Both the position numbers and the translations under genes were made by a program. The notes under the pieces are model-generated. The model was given only the letters and a program-made list of their open reading frames with translations, made no database searches and was not told the DNA's origin. From Knoellia sp. Soil729 (GTDB taxonomy: Bacteria; Actinomycetota; Actinomycetes; Actinomycetales; Dermatophilaceae), in contig NZ_LMSA01000007.1 of assembly GCF_001427985.1 (NCBI RefSeq), forward strand, positions 1 through 64,000: a DNA stretch of 64,000 nt. Direction: 5' to 3'. Every line of letters begins with the position of its first letter. Within the stretch, counting starts at the first letter, position 1. Of the stretch, positions 42,020-53,248 are shown one piece after another.

Positions 42020-43651
42020 TCACCCGCGTCGACTGCTGAGGACCTCCGAGTCGGCGATCTTCAGGCGCCCACCCTCGTCGACGAGTCGGTAGCTCGTCCG
42101 CTCGATGTCCACCCGGCCGTTGCTGCGGGAGTAGGTCAGGGTGGCCACGACCCGGTTCGGCGGCGTGGCTTCGACGTCGCTCACCTTCACGCCCTCGATC
42201 TTGCTCCAGAAGCTGTCGTACGACGCACGGCCGCCGGCGTGGTTGCTCTGGTAGTCGGCGGTCATCCCGGACCAGGCCCGGTCGGTGTCGCCGGGCAGGA
42301 GGGAGTAGTAGTCGGTGATCGCCGACGAGAGGAGCGCCGCCCGGCTGGGCGATGCGGCTGCGGACGAGGTGGTGGGCGAGGACGTCGGGGAGGGCTTCGT
42401 GGTCGCCGCCCGTGTCGGTGTCGGTGTCGGTGATGGTTTCGTCGTCGAGGGCGTGGCGCTCGGCGCGGCCGGCTCGGAGGTCGACGGCGCAGTCGATGGT
42501 GATGTCGGCGCAGAGGTGGACGTCGAGGCCGTTGTGCCCTCCTCGTCGTCGCCGAAGAAGGTGGCGGACAGCACCGCCGCCAGCACCAGGCACACAGCCA
42601 CGAGGGCGAGACCCACCACCAGCGCAACCGGCGGGCGTCGCTTGCGCCCGGGGTCGGTTCCCGGCGCATCAGGGTCTGCGTCCTGCGCACCTGGGTCGCC
42701 GACCGCCGGTGCGTCCGAGCGTGGCTCGGGAGCCGGGTCATCCTCCATGCCCAGCAGGGCGCCCAGCCCGACGGCTTCCGGCTCCCCGAGCACTGCAGTG
42801 GGCGGCAGGCTCTCCTGAGCCGCGGGCTGGTCGTCGGTCATGGCCCGGGACAGTGCGAGGGAGACAGCCTCCATGGTCGGACGCGCCTCAGGATCGGGAG
42901 AGAGCATGTCCCGCAGGAGCGGAGTGAGGGTGCCGGCGCGAGTCGGTTCCGGCACGTGGGCGGCCGCCACCTTGTGGAGCAGGGCCAGGGAGTTCGCCTC
43001 GGCCCCGAAGGGCGGCGACCCCTCCAGGGCCGCGAACAGCGTCGAGCCCAGCGAGAAGACGTCGGCGGGGAAGGACGCGTCCTCCCCTCGGGCCACCTCC
43101 GGTGCCAGGTATGCCGGAGTGCCGTGGATCATCCCGGTGCGGGTGAGGGTGGCGTCGCCCATCGCGTGGGAGATGCCGAAGTCGCTGATGTGGGCGGCGC
43201 CGTCGGCCGTGATGAGGATGTTGCCCGGCTTCACGTCACGGTGGACGATGCCCAGCCTGTGGGCCGCGGCCAGCGCCGAGGCGACCTCGCTCCCCATACG
43301 CGCCGCCCGCTCCACGGGCAGGGGCCCACCGTCGCGAAGCACCGTGGACAGCGGGGTCGAGGGCACGAGCTGCATGACCAGGCACGGCTGGCCGTCGTGC
43401 TCGACCGCGTCGAACACCGGCACCGCGTGGGCGTGGTGCAAGCGGGCGGTGATCCGGGCTTCGCGCATGGCGCGCTCCTTGGCCTCCTCGGCCTCGACCT
43501 CCGGGACGCCGGGCAGCGTGCGCAGCTGCTTGAGGGCCACCGCCCGGTCGAGGCGTTCGTCCCACGCCTGCCAGACGACCCCCATGCCACCGGTGGCGAT
43601 GATGGACTCCAGACGGTACCGACCGGCGACACGCGTTCCCGGGGCGCTCAC
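42020..43651 (-). CDS. Membrane serine/threonine kinase with extracytoplasmic domain
   Basis: A 543-residue kinase. The kinase domain (about 10-265) has ATGGMGVVW, the Lys of VALKQL, HRDVKPGN, DFGISHAM and the GTPAYLAPE activation segment. A linker of ~75 acidic residues leads to one membrane helix (VALVVGLALVAVCLVLAAVL). A Thr/Ser/Pro spacer follows, partly coded by GTCGGT repeats. The final ~100 residues (LLSSAITDYYSLLPGDTDRAW) form an outside domain resembling NTF2-like sensor parts of other actinobacterial kinases. There are no PASTA repeats. GTG 43651 with AGGAAGG upstream is preferred over TTG 43657. Confidence 0.9.
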   Translation of the reverse strand: MSAPGTRVAGRYRLESIIATGGMGVVWQAWDERLDRAVALKQLRTLPGVPEVEAEEAKERAMREARITARLHHAHAVPVFDAVEHDGQPCLVMQLVPSTPLSTVLRDGGPLPVERAARMGSEVASALAAAHRLGIVHRDVKPGNILITADGAAHISDFGISHAMGDATLTRTGMIHGTPAYLAPEVARGEDASFPADVFSLGSTLFAALEGSPPFGAEANSLALLHKVAAAHVPEPTRAGTLTPLLRDMLSPDPEARPTMEAVSLALSRAMTDDQPAAQESLPPTAVLGEPEAVGLGALLGMEDDPAPEPRSDAPAVGDPGAQDADPDAPGTDPGRKRRPPVALVVGLALVAVCLVLAAVLSATFFGDDEEGTTASTSTSAPTSPSTAPSTSEPAAPSATPSTTKPSPTPTPTRAATTKPSPTSSPTTSSAAASPSRAALLSSAITDYYSLLPGDTDRAWSGMTADYQSNHAGGRASYDSFWSKIEGVKVSDVEATPPNRVVATLTYSRSNGRVDIERTSYRLVDEGGRLKIADSEVLSSRRG

Positions 43652-43871
43652 GAACAACCTTCCTGTCGACCTGACCTGACCTCATGAGCCTACGGGCGGG
43701 ATCGGTGGCGCAGCCCCGCAGCCGCTCCCTCATCCGGTCGTCCACCGCAGGTGGCTCGGTGCCGGAGGTCCGGGTGCGGGGCACGTGTCCCCGCGGGCAA
43801 CTAGGCTCGTGGCGCACCTGCCACGACCCGCCGGTGCGCCGAGCAGTCCGCCCCCCAGGAGAGGTGACACC

Positions 43872-44648
43872 GTGAGCGACGACCTGTCGAGCACCCGACG
43901 CACGGGGGTCTCGACCTCGCCCCGCACTGCTGCCATGTGGGCGGCCGTGGACGAGGTCGTCCGAGCCCGCGCACAGGAGCTCCAGCGGCCGCTGCGTGTC
44001 ATCGACCTCGGGGGTGGCACCGGTGGCCTCGCCGTCCCCCTCGCCCTCGACGGCCACGACGTCACGGTCGTCGACCCGAGCCCTGACGCCCTGGCGTCGC
44101 TGCGTCGCCGGGCTGCCGAGGCACAGGCCTCGTCGCGGATCAGTGCCGTGCAGGGTGACGCCGAGACCCTGTCGTCCCTCGTCGGTCGCGACCGGCCAGA
44201 CCTCGTGCTGTGCCACGGCACGCTCGAGTACGTCGACGACCCGGAGGCCACCCTCTCCCTGGTCGCGGGTGTCCTCGCGCCCGGCGGCATCCTCAGCATC
44301 GTCGTCCCCCAGCGCTCGGCGGCCATCCTGGCGCGCGCCCTGGCGGGCCGGTTCGCCCAGGCCCGGGCCGCGCTCGACCGTCCCGACGGACGGTGGGGTG
44401 ACGGCGACCCCGTGCCCCGCCGGTTCGACCGGGCCGGTGTCGTCGCCCTCGTCGAGGCTGCCGGCCTGACGGTCACGCGAGCACACGGCATACGCCTGTT
44501 CAGCGACCTCGTGCCGTCAGCCCTCGTCGACTCCGACGCCGACCGTGCGGCGCTCCTGGAGCTCGAGCGGGCCGTGGCGGCCCACCCCGAGTTCGCCCTC
44601 CTCATGGACCTCGGCACGTCCCTGCACGTCATTGCGACCCAGACCTGA
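43872..44648 (+). CDS. Class I SAM-dependent methyltransferase
   Basis: A 258-residue Rossmann methyltransferase. Motif I is VIDLGGGTGGLAVPLAL with VTVVDPSPDAL; post-I is VQGDAETL; the strand with DLVLCHGTLEYVDDP and the APGGILSIVVPQ motif follow. These resemble SmtA/CmoM-like tRNA methyltransferases, but the substrate is not assignable. GTG 43872 follows AGGAGAGGTG. It stands nine bases before dinB and is divergent from the kinase gene across a 220-base region in which I could not fix a promoter. Confidence 0.88.
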   Translation: MSDDLSSTRRTGVSTSPRTAAMWAAVDEVVRARAQELQRPLRVIDLGGGTGGLAVPLALDGHDVTVVDPSPDALASLRRRAAEAQASSRISAVQGDAETLSSLVGRDRPDLVLCHGTLEYVDDPEATLSLVAGVLAPGGILSIVVPQRSAAILARALAGRFAQARAALDRPDGRWGDGDPVPRRFDRAGVVALVEAAGLTVTRAHGIRLFSDLVPSALVDSDADRAALLELERAVAAHPEFALLMDLGTSLHVIATQT

Positions 44649-44657
44649 GGACCGGTC

Positions 44658-45911
44658 GTGAGCCGCCGCCAGTTCAGCCTCCCCGCACGCTCGTCGAGCG
44701 CACCACCCGACGACACCGGGTGCACGATCCTGCACGTCGACATGGACGCGTTCTATGCCATGGCCACGTTGCTCTCGCACCCAGAGCTCGTCGGCACGCC
44801 CGTGATCATCGGCGGCGGCAACCGTGGTGTCGTGCTCTCGGCGACCTACGAGGCACGTCGCTTCGGTGTGGCGTCGGCGATGCCCATGACCCGTGCCCGC
44901 AGGCTGTGCCCGCAGGCGACGGTGCTTCCTCCCGACCATCGTCTGTATGCCGCGATCTCGTCTGCGGTCATGGAGACCTTCCGGTCGGTCACCCCCGACA
45001 TCGAGCCGCTCTCGCTCGACGAGGCCTTCCTCGACGTCTCGGGCGCAATCCGGCGGCTCGGCTCACCCGCGACGATCGGTGCGCAGATCCGCGACACGAT
45101 CCACGACCAGCAGGGCATCACCTGCTCGGTAGGGGTCTCCTCGACGAAGTTCGTGGCCAAGATTGCCTCCGGTCTGGCCAAGCCGGACGGGATGGTGGTG
45201 GTGCCGCGTGACGAGGTGATCCCCTTCGTGCAGCAGCTGCCCGTGGGTGCCCTGTGGGGCGTGGGGGACAAGACCGAGGAGCAGCTGACCCGGCTCGGGC
45301 TGCGCACCGTCGCCGACATCGCGCACACGCCGCTGCCGACACTGGTGCGTGGCCTCGGTGAGGCGACCGGTCACCACCTCCACGAGCTCGCCTGGGGGCG
45401 TGACCCCCGGCCGGTGCAGCGTGAGCACCGCGAGAAGAGCATCGGCGCCGACGAGACGTTCGAGTACGACATCGACGACCCCCACGAGATCCACCGGCAC
45501 CTGCTCAAGCTCAGCGACCGCACGGCCGCACGGCTCCGCTCGGCCCGCCTCACGGGTCGCACCGTCTCGATCAAGGTGCGCTTCTCGGACTTCACGACAA
45601 TCACCCGTGCGCGCACCCTGCGAGAGCCCACCGACGGCAGCCGCGAGATCTATGAGACCGCGACCTCGCTGTTCGACGCCTTGGGACTGCAGCGGGCCCG
45701 GATTCGCCTCGTCGGTGTCCGCCTCGAGAAGCTCGTGGCGGTCGAGGAGGCTCCGATCCAGGGAGTCCTCGGGGAGGCGGAGCACGGTTGGCGCGAGGCC
45801 GACCGGGCCGTGGACCGGGCCAGCGCACGCTTCGGTGCGGGGTCCGTGCGACCGGCGAGCCTGATAGCCCGGGGCCAACCTTCCGCCAGCGGCGATGGGG
45901 ACCTATCCTGA
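44658..45911 (+). CDS. dinB: DNA polymerase IV (Y family)
   Basis: A 417-residue translesion polymerase. HVDMDAFYA holds the first catalytic Asp. SLDEAFLDVSG holds the catalytic Asp-Glu. SVGVSSTKFVAKIASGLAKPDG and an HhH region with LWGVGDKTEEQLTRLGL follow. The little-finger domain contains KSIGADETFEYDIDDPHEI, and a disordered tail with an unclear beta-clamp motif ends the protein. It is co-transcribed with the methyltransferase gene. No SOS box was seen upstream of this pair, unlike the dnaE2 cassette 9 kb away. Confidence 0.95.
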   Translation: MSRRQFSLPARSSSAPPDDTGCTILHVDMDAFYAMATLLSHPELVGTPVIIGGGNRGVVLSATYEARRFGVASAMPMTRARRLCPQATVLPPDHRLYAAISSAVMETFRSVTPDIEPLSLDEAFLDVSGAIRRLGSPATIGAQIRDTIHDQQGITCSVGVSSTKFVAKIASGLAKPDGMVVVPRDEVIPFVQQLPVGALWGVGDKTEEQLTRLGLRTVADIAHTPLPTLVRGLGEATGHHLHELAWGRDPRPVQREHREKSIGADETFEYDIDDPHEIHRHLLKLSDRTAARLRSARLTGRTVSIKVRFSDFTTITRARTLREPTDGSREIYETATSLFDALGLQRARIRLVGVRLEKLVAVEEAPIQGVLGEAEHGWREADRAVDRASARFGAGSVRPASLIARGQPSASGDGDLS

Positions 45912-45929
45912 AGAGACCAGCAACTCAGC

Positions 45930-45958
45930 TGGCGAAGCAACGAATTCGCAGCGCCAGA
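45930..45958 (+). terminator. Weak hairpin after dinB
   Basis: CTGGCG (45930-45935) and CGCCAG (45953-45958) enclose 17 bases with an inner CGAATTCG. It may end dinB or shape the DUF3040 leader; TATCCT at 45904-45909 could be a -10 element for that gene. Confidence 0.3.
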
Positions 45959-46021
45959 CGTTGTATTGGTAGAGGATCGACAACACACGTCGAATCACGC
46001 GCCGCACACCAGGAGGACGCC

Positions 46022-46417
46022 GTGCCGCTGTCAGAGCACGAGCAGCGAATGCTCGAACAGTTGGAGCAGGCCCTGGTCGCCGATGACCCGAAGTTCGCTT
46101 CGAGCATGGAGGGGACCCGACGGGGTGGGCCGACGCGGATGCGCTGGATCATCGGTGTCGTCGGGGTGGTCGTCGGACTGGCCCTGGTGCTCGTGGGCAT
46201 CAACACCACGATGTGGGTCGGTGCGGCCGGCTTTGCGGTCATGGTCGCGGCCGTGGCCTACGCCCTCACCCCACCCCGGCGCAGCAAGCTCGCCGTAGTG
46301 CGGCCGGACGGCACCACCGGTCCGGCCGGCTCCGGTCACCGCCAGAAGAGCGGCTCGGGGTTCATGGACAAGCTGGACAACCGCTGGGACCGCCGCGGCC
46401 ACGACGGCATGCACTGA
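46022..46417 (+). CDS. DUF3040 small membrane protein
   Basis: A 131-residue protein that opens with the family signature VPLSEHEQRMLEQLEQALVADDPKFA. Two membrane helices follow (about 44-62 and 66-84), then a basic tail. DUF3040 proteins are widespread in actinobacteria, often near division genes (Rv2169c in M. tuberculosis), and have no known function. GTG 46022 has a strong AGGAGG at ideal distance. Confidence 0.92.
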   Translation: MPLSEHEQRMLEQLEQALVADDPKFASSMEGTRRGGPTRMRWIIGVVGVVVGLALVLVGINTTMWVGAAGFAVMVAAVAYALTPPRRSKLAVVRPDGTTGPAGSGHRQKSGSGFMDKLDNRWDRRGHDGMH

Positions 46418-46431
46418 CCAGTCAGCGGGCG

Positions 46432-46926
46432 TCAGGTGGCGAGGACGCCGACCACCCAGGTGACGGCGATGAGCAGGCCCGCGCAGAGCTCGATGCCCAT
46501 GCTCGTGAGCACGGCGCGCACGGCGTGCTTGGTGCGGGCCCATGCCTGGGTCCGGTCCCGGCTGCGACCCTGCTCGACGAGGAAGATCCCGAGCACGAAG
46601 CCGAGAACGAACCCCACGACCGGGATGACGAACATCCCGATGACCCCGAGCGCGGCAGCGAGCAGCAGCGTGGAGGTCTTGACCCCCTGCTGGCGCAGCC
46701 GTTTGCCGGGGACGAGGAACTGGATGGCCACGCCCGCGAGGTAGATTGCGAGGCAGACCCCGAAGAACGTCCAGGCGGTGGCGCCGCCGGTCTCGAAGGC
46801 CCACAGCAGCACGCCGAGCACGGCGAGGAGCAGGCCGGGGACGACAGGGACGACAATGCCGACGATCCCCACGAGAATGAGGATCGCCGGCACCCAGACG
46901 CTGGTGCCCTCCGTCAGGAGGTTCAC
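46432..46926 (-). CDS. DUF456 family membrane protein
   Basis: A 164-residue protein with four or five membrane segments. It has the family pattern VWVPAILILVGIVGIVVPVVPG at the N-terminus, a central GVIGMFVIPVVGFVLGFVLGIF and an amphipathic VEQGRSRDRTQAWARTKHAVR. The function of DUF456 is unknown. GTG 46926 was chosen as the first start of the hydrophobic part. It is 10 bases after the small zinc-ribbon gene and probably co-transcribed with it. Confidence 0.85.
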   Translation of the reverse strand: MNLLTEGTSVWVPAILILVGIVGIVVPVVPGLLLAVLGVLLWAFETGGATAWTFFGVCLAIYLAGVAIQFLVPGKRLRQQGVKTSTLLLAAALGVIGMFVIPVVGFVLGFVLGIFLVEQGRSRDRTQAWARTKHAVRAVLTSMGIELCAGLLIAVTWVVGVLAT

Positions 46927-46936
46927 TCGGGAAGCG

Positions 46937-47155
46937 TCACACGTCGATGTCTGCGACTGCCGGTGGCTCGGTGAGACGGTCGCTCTCGTCGATGATGTCC
47001 GCGTGGTCGCGGAGCTTCGGCAGGTGCTCGCGTCCGTGGTGGGCGCAGAAGAGCAGCTCCCCCCCGACGTGGAGCGTCGCTCGGATGTAGGCCTGGGCAC
47101 CGCAGCGGTCACAGCGGTCCGCAGCGGTCAGGGTGGGTGCCAGTGCGGTGGTCAC
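46937..47155 (-). CDS. Small zinc-ribbon-like protein (DUF7455 type)
   Basis: A 72-residue protein with the conserved core LTAADRCDRCGAQAYIRATL, then ELLFCAHHGREHLPKL and an acidic end. Cys-x2-Cys and the later Cys-His-His make a probable zinc site. Close relatives occur next to DNA topoisomerase or sigma factor genes in many actinobacteria; no function is known. GTG 47155 has GAGGAGG upstream, better than ATG 47182. The 247 bases to parE hold the divergent promoters. Confidence 0.85.
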   Translation of the reverse strand: MTTALAPTLTAADRCDRCGAQAYIRATLHVGGELLFCAHHGREHLPKLRDHADIIDESDRLTEPPAVADIDV

Positions 47156-47346
47156 ATCGGCCTCCTCGGCTGATCTCGTCATTAAGCCCACGGCGGATGC
47201 GTGGGCGTCAAGCGTTGTAACAGTCAAACACGCCGGGGTCTTCCCGAGGGGGAGGTGCTCGTGTTGTGACCGTTCCGATGCCGACCGGTCGATTCTCTCC
47301 CACGGGTGTGACAGCGCGCCTCGCCGGGGCCGTCGGAGGGCGGAGC

Positions 47347-47352
47347 TAGCCT
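47347..47352 (+). promoter_or_regulatory. -10 element TAGCCT for parE
   Basis: TAGCCT lies 50 bases before ATG 47403 and would give a leader of about 43 bases that contains the ATAGGAA ribosome site. Confidence 0.4.
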
Positions 47353-47402
47353 GAGGGTCCATCGCACGAGAGCCTCACCGCACGACACTTCGATAGGAAC
47401 GC

Positions 47403-49550
<2,148 letters not shown>

Positions 49551-49595
49551 GCCGGCGCCGATGCCGGGCCACTCCTCACGCTGCGCACCTCCGAA

Positions 49596-49667
49596 GGCGC
49601 GCCGGCACCTTCGGTGGGCAACCGGCATACCGGCGCGTTCGCGTTGCCCTCGAAGGTGATCTGCGCC
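49596..49667. repeat. Long imperfect dyad after parE
   Basis: Core arms 49607-49622 (ACCTTCGGTGGGCAAC) and 49643-49657 pair with small bulges. Outer GGCGC (49596-49600) and GCGCC (49663-49667) extend the stem. The loop contains CGGCATAC. Confidence 0.6.
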
Positions 49668-49722
49668 ACAGTAAGCCGGTAACAGGCGCCGGACCTCCGG
49701 TGACCGACCAGGAGGGGTTCGG

Positions 49723-51195
49723 ATGAGTGGACACATCGACAGCCGGGGCGGCACCGACGTCATCGACCCACCGGCAGGCGGGCAGCCGGAGCTCAACCGG
49801 GTCATGGGTCCCAAGCTGCTGCTGCTCTTCATCGTGGGCGACATCCTCGGCACGGGGGTCTACGCCCTGACCGGAGCCGTCGCCGGTGAGGTCGGCGGTG
49901 CCGCGTGGGCACCGTTCCTCGTGGCGTTCGTCATCGCGACCATCACGGCGTTCTCCTACCTTGAGCTCGTGACGAAGTACCCGCAGGCGGCCGGTGCGGC
50001 GCTCTACACGCACAAGGCGTTCGGGCTGCACTTCGTGACCTTCCTCGTGGCGTTCGCCGTGATGTGCTCGGGCATCACCTCCGCGTCCACGGCCTCGGTG
50101 GCGTTCGCCAGCTTCCTCAGTGACGGGCTCCAGATGGACTGGGGCGGCGGGAGTGCAGCGCTCCTCATCGTCGCCCTGTGCTTCATGGCACTGGTCGCCG
50201 CGGTGAACTTCCGCGGCGTGGGAGAGAGCGTCAAGGCCAACGTCGTGCTCACCCTGGTGGAGCTGTCCGGTCTGCTCATGATCATCTTCATCGGCCTGTA
50301 TGCCGTGACGCAGGGTCGCGCGGACTTCTCCCGGGTCGTCGTGTTCGACAGTCCGAGCGACAAGAGCACGTTCTTTGCCATCACCGCCGCCACGTCGCTC
50401 GCCTTCTTCGCCATGGTCGGCTTCGAGGACTCGGTCAACATGGCCGAGGAGACCAAGGACCCCGTTCGCGACTTCCCCCGGGTGATGCTCACGGGTCTCG
50501 GGATCACCGGCCTCATCTACGTCCTCGTCGCGATCACGGCGGTCGCGCTGGTGCCGGTGGGTCAGCTGTCCGACCCGGAGGCCGAGGCAGCGCTGACCCA
50601 GGTGGTCAAGGCCGGTGCGCCCAACTTCCCGTTCGACAAGGTCTTCCCCTTCATCGGCATGTTCGCGGTGGCCAACTCGGCGCTGATCAACATGCTCATG
50701 GCGAGCCGGCTGCTCTACGGCATGTCGAAGCAGGAGGTGCTCCCACCCTTCCTCGGCAAGGTGCACTCCTCACGTCGCACGCCGTGGGCGTCGATCCTGT
50801 TCACGACCGCGATCTCCTTCGGGCTCATCTACTTCGTGGCCACCCAGTCGGACTCCAACATCATCGCGGCCCTCGGCGGGACTACGGCGCTGCTCCTGCT
50901 CGGAGTGTTCACCATCGTCAACATCAGCGTGCTGGTGCTGCGCAAGGACACCATGGACACCAAGCACTTCGTCGCGCCCACGGTCCTCCCGATCCTCGGA
51001 GCCATCGCCTGCGCCTTCTTCGTCGGTCCGTGGACCGGGCGCGACACGATCCAGTACACGATCGCCGGCTGGCTGCTGGGGATCGGGGTCGTCCTGTGGG
51101 CGCTCACCTGGCTGGCGAACCGGTTCCTGTTCGCCAAGAAGACCTACATGCGTGACCCCGAGGAGCTCGGCGACCCGGACCACGCGCACCACTGA
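49723..51195 (+). CDS. APC-superfamily amino-acid permease
   Basis: A 490-residue transporter with about twelve membrane segments. The N-terminal helix 1 has the unwound motif GDILGTGVYALTGAVAGEVGG. A GFEDSVNMAEETKDPVRDFPR segment follows helix 6, as in cationic amino-acid permeases. The substrate is probably an amino acid, not further assignable. AGGAGGGG precedes ATG 49723. It lies alone between parE and the LacI regulator gene, flanked by the dyad at 49.6 kb. Confidence 0.9.
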   Translation: MSGHIDSRGGTDVIDPPAGGQPELNRVMGPKLLLLFIVGDILGTGVYALTGAVAGEVGGAAWAPFLVAFVIATITAFSYLELVTKYPQAAGAALYTHKAFGLHFVTFLVAFAVMCSGITSASTASVAFASFLSDGLQMDWGGGSAALLIVALCFMALVAAVNFRGVGESVKANVVLTLVELSGLLMIIFIGLYAVTQGRADFSRVVVFDSPSDKSTFFAITAATSLAFFAMVGFEDSVNMAEETKDPVRDFPRVMLTGLGITGLIYVLVAITAVALVPVGQLSDPEAEAALTQVVKAGAPNFPFDKVFPFIGMFAVANSALINMLMASRLLYGMSKQEVLPPFLGKVHSSRRTPWASILFTTAISFGLIYFVATQSDSNIIAALGGTTALLLLGVFTIVNISVLVLRKDTMDTKHFVAPTVLPILGAIACAFFVGPWTGRDTIQYTIAGWLLGIGVVLWALTWLANRFLFAKKTYMRDPEELGDPDHAHH

Positions 51196-51231
51196 GCCTG
51201 CTGGCCCCTCCAGGGGTGAGCAGCGCAGCGG

Positions 51232-52290
51232 TCAGTCAGCGGGCAGCGGGCGGTGCGGTGCTGCGGTGCTGCGGCGGACGACGAGCTCGGTCGGCACCAC
51301 CACCTCGGTGGCGGTGCCGTCGGCGACGTCGTCGACCCCCAGGGACCTCAGCAGGATCTCGGCGGCCTCGCGACCCTGCGCGGCGACATCCTGGCGCACC
51401 GTGGTGAGACCCAGGACGTTGCTCAGGGCGTGGTCGTCGATCCCCACGACCGAGAGGTCCTGCGGGATGCGCAGGCCCTGTGCGCGCGCCGCTGCCATCG
51501 CACCGATGGCCATCTCGTCCGAGGCGGCGGCGATGGCGGTGGGCCGGTCCGCTGATGCGAGCAGCGTGTGGGTGTCGGCCGCCGCGCTGTCGGCGGTCCA
51601 GTCCGAGCCCAGGATCCACTGGTCGTGCTCAGCCAGACCGTGCTCGCGCATGACGTCGTGGAAGGCGTCGAGACGCGCCTGCGGCGTCTGGATGTGCGCG
51701 ACGTTGGAGGGGACCGCCCCGACATAGGCGATGCGTTCGTGGCCCAGCGACACGAGGTGCTCGGTGGCCACGCGCATCGCGAGGGCATCGTCGATGCGCA
51801 CGTTGGGCCGGTCGGGCACCGGGGTGCCGATGGCCACGAGCGGAAGTCCGAGCCGGTCGATGAGGGTCAGCTCGTCCTCGGTCATCGGCAGGTTGAGCGT
51901 GATGACGCCGTCGACCCTCTTCCACAGCATGTTCTGCGACAGCGGGAGCCGGCGGTCGAAGCTGTCGTCCTCGAGGTCGAAGAGGAGGACGTGGTGGCCG
52001 TGCTGGCGCAGCGTCTTCTCGATGGCGCTGACGAGCGTGGCGAAGAACCACCGGGTGAGGAAGGGCGCCACGACGCCGACCACCTGGTTGCGACCGGAGG
52101 CCAGCGAGGTCGCGGTGGGGCTCGCGACGTAGTCGAGCTCGGTGGCGACCTTGAGCACCCGCTCCCGGGTGGTCGGGCTGACCCGGTCCAGGCCCCGGAG
52201 CGCGCGGGAGACCGTGGCCACGGAGACCCCGGCCTCCCGCGCGACATCCGTGATCGTGCTCATCCGCCGGTGGCGGTCCCGAGCAGTCAT
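51232..52290 (-). CDS. LacI-family transcriptional regulator
   Basis: A 352-residue repressor. The helix-turn-helix is STITDVAREAGVSVATVSRALRG with the hinge helix SPTATSLASG. The periplasmic-binding-protein-like effector domain follows (GVVAPFLTRWFFATLVSAIEK, ... AIAAASDEMAIGAMAAA, VVGIDDHALSNVLGLTTVRQD). It is the last gene of the aglEFG-type operon: ATG 52290 starts one base after the permease stop. An in-frame ATG at 52263 is an alternative start. It probably represses the transporter by binding the operator at 55815. Confidence 0.92.
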   Translation of the reverse strand: MTARDRHRRMSTITDVAREAGVSVATVSRALRGLDRVSPTTRERVLKVATELDYVASPTATSLASGRNQVVGVVAPFLTRWFFATLVSAIEKTLRQHGHHVLLFDLEDDSFDRRLPLSQNMLWKRVDGVITLNLPMTEDELTLIDRLGLPLVAIGTPVPDRPNVRIDDALAMRVATEHLVSLGHERIAYVGAVPSNVAHIQTPQARLDAFHDVMREHGLAEHDQWILGSDWTADSAAADTHTLLASADRPTAIAAASDEMAIGAMAAARAQGLRIPQDLSVVGIDDHALSNVLGLTTVRQDVAAQGREAAEILLRSLGVDDVADGTATEVVVPTELVVRRSTAAPHRPLPAD

Positions 52291-52291
52291 C

Positions 52292-53245
52292 TCAGCCCTT
52301 CAGGCCACCCGCGAGCAGACCGCGGACGAAGAACCGCTGCAGGGCGAGGAACACCGCGACCGGCACGATCATCGAGATGAACGCCCCTGCCGACAGGAGG
52401 TACCAGGCACTGCCTCGTGATCCGGAGAGCTCGGCGACGCGCACCGTGATCGGCGCGACGTCGGGCGACCCGCCGAGGAAGACGAGCGAGACGAGCAGGT
52501 CGTTCCAGACCCAGAGGAACTGGAAGATGCCGAACGCGGCCAGGGCCGGGGTGAGCAGCGGCAGCAGGATCTTGAAGAAGATCGTGACGTGCCCGGCCCC
52601 GTCGACGCGTGCGGCCTCCATGAGCTCGGCTGGGAGCTCTCTCATGAAGTTGTGGATCAGGAACGTCGCCAGCGGTAGCGCGAAGATCGTGTGCGAGAGC
52701 CACACGCTCCAGTAGGACGCCCCGAACCCGAGCTTGTTGGAGTAGATGTCGAGCAGGGGGATGAGGGCGATCTGCAGCGGCACGATCTGGAGAGCGAACA
52801 CGGCCACGAACAGGGCGTTGCGTCCCGGGAACGGCATCCATGCGAAGGCGTAGGCCGCGAGCGATGCCAGGAAGAGCGGCAGCATCACCGCGGGCACGGT
52901 GATGACGATCGTGTTGACGAAGTACTGGCTCAGGCTGGCGGAGCTGCCAGGCGCCAGGGCCTGCCGGTAGTTCTCGAGGGTGAAGCCGCCGGGGTCGCTG
53001 AAGGCCGTCCACCACCCGCTCTTGTTGATGTCGCGCTGGCTGCGGAACGACGTCACGAGCAGGCCGAGGGTGGGCGTGGTCCACAGGACGGCGATGAGCA
53101 CCGCGACGAAGGAGGCCCACCGGGAGTTCAGGGCGCTCGCTGCGTCCCCGCTGGCGGACTTCTTGGCCTTGCGGGGCTTGCTCGGCGGCTCGAGGTCCGT
53201 GGGGTCGAACGACTCGGGCAGGGCGCCCGTTTGGACGGTACTCAC
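52292..53245 (-). CDS. aglG: Sugar ABC transporter permease, AglG-like
   Basis: A 317-residue permease with six membrane segments after a polar N-terminus. The inner-membrane EAA loop is ELPAELMEAARVDGAGHVTIFFKILLPLL. Features shared with alpha-glucoside AglG proteins are GLLVTSFRSQRDINKSGWW, AAYAFAWMPFPGR and VPLQIALIPLLDIYS. GTG 53245 lies three bases after the aglF stop. It pairs with AglF as the membrane channel; the ATPase is not encoded here. Confidence 0.9.
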   Translation of the reverse strand: MSTVQTGALPESFDPTDLEPPSKPRKAKKSASGDAASALNSRWASFVAVLIAVLWTTPTLGLLVTSFRSQRDINKSGWWTAFSDPGGFTLENYRQALAPGSSASLSQYFVNTIVITVPAVMLPLFLASLAAYAFAWMPFPGRNALFVAVFALQIVPLQIALIPLLDIYSNKLGFGASYWSVWLSHTIFALPLATFLIHNFMRELPAELMEAARVDGAGHVTIFFKILLPLLTPALAAFGIFQFLWVWNDLLVSLVFLGGSPDVAPITVRVAELSGSRGSAWYLLSAGAFISMIVPVAVFLALQRFFVRGLLAGGLKG

Positions 53246-53248
53246 GGC

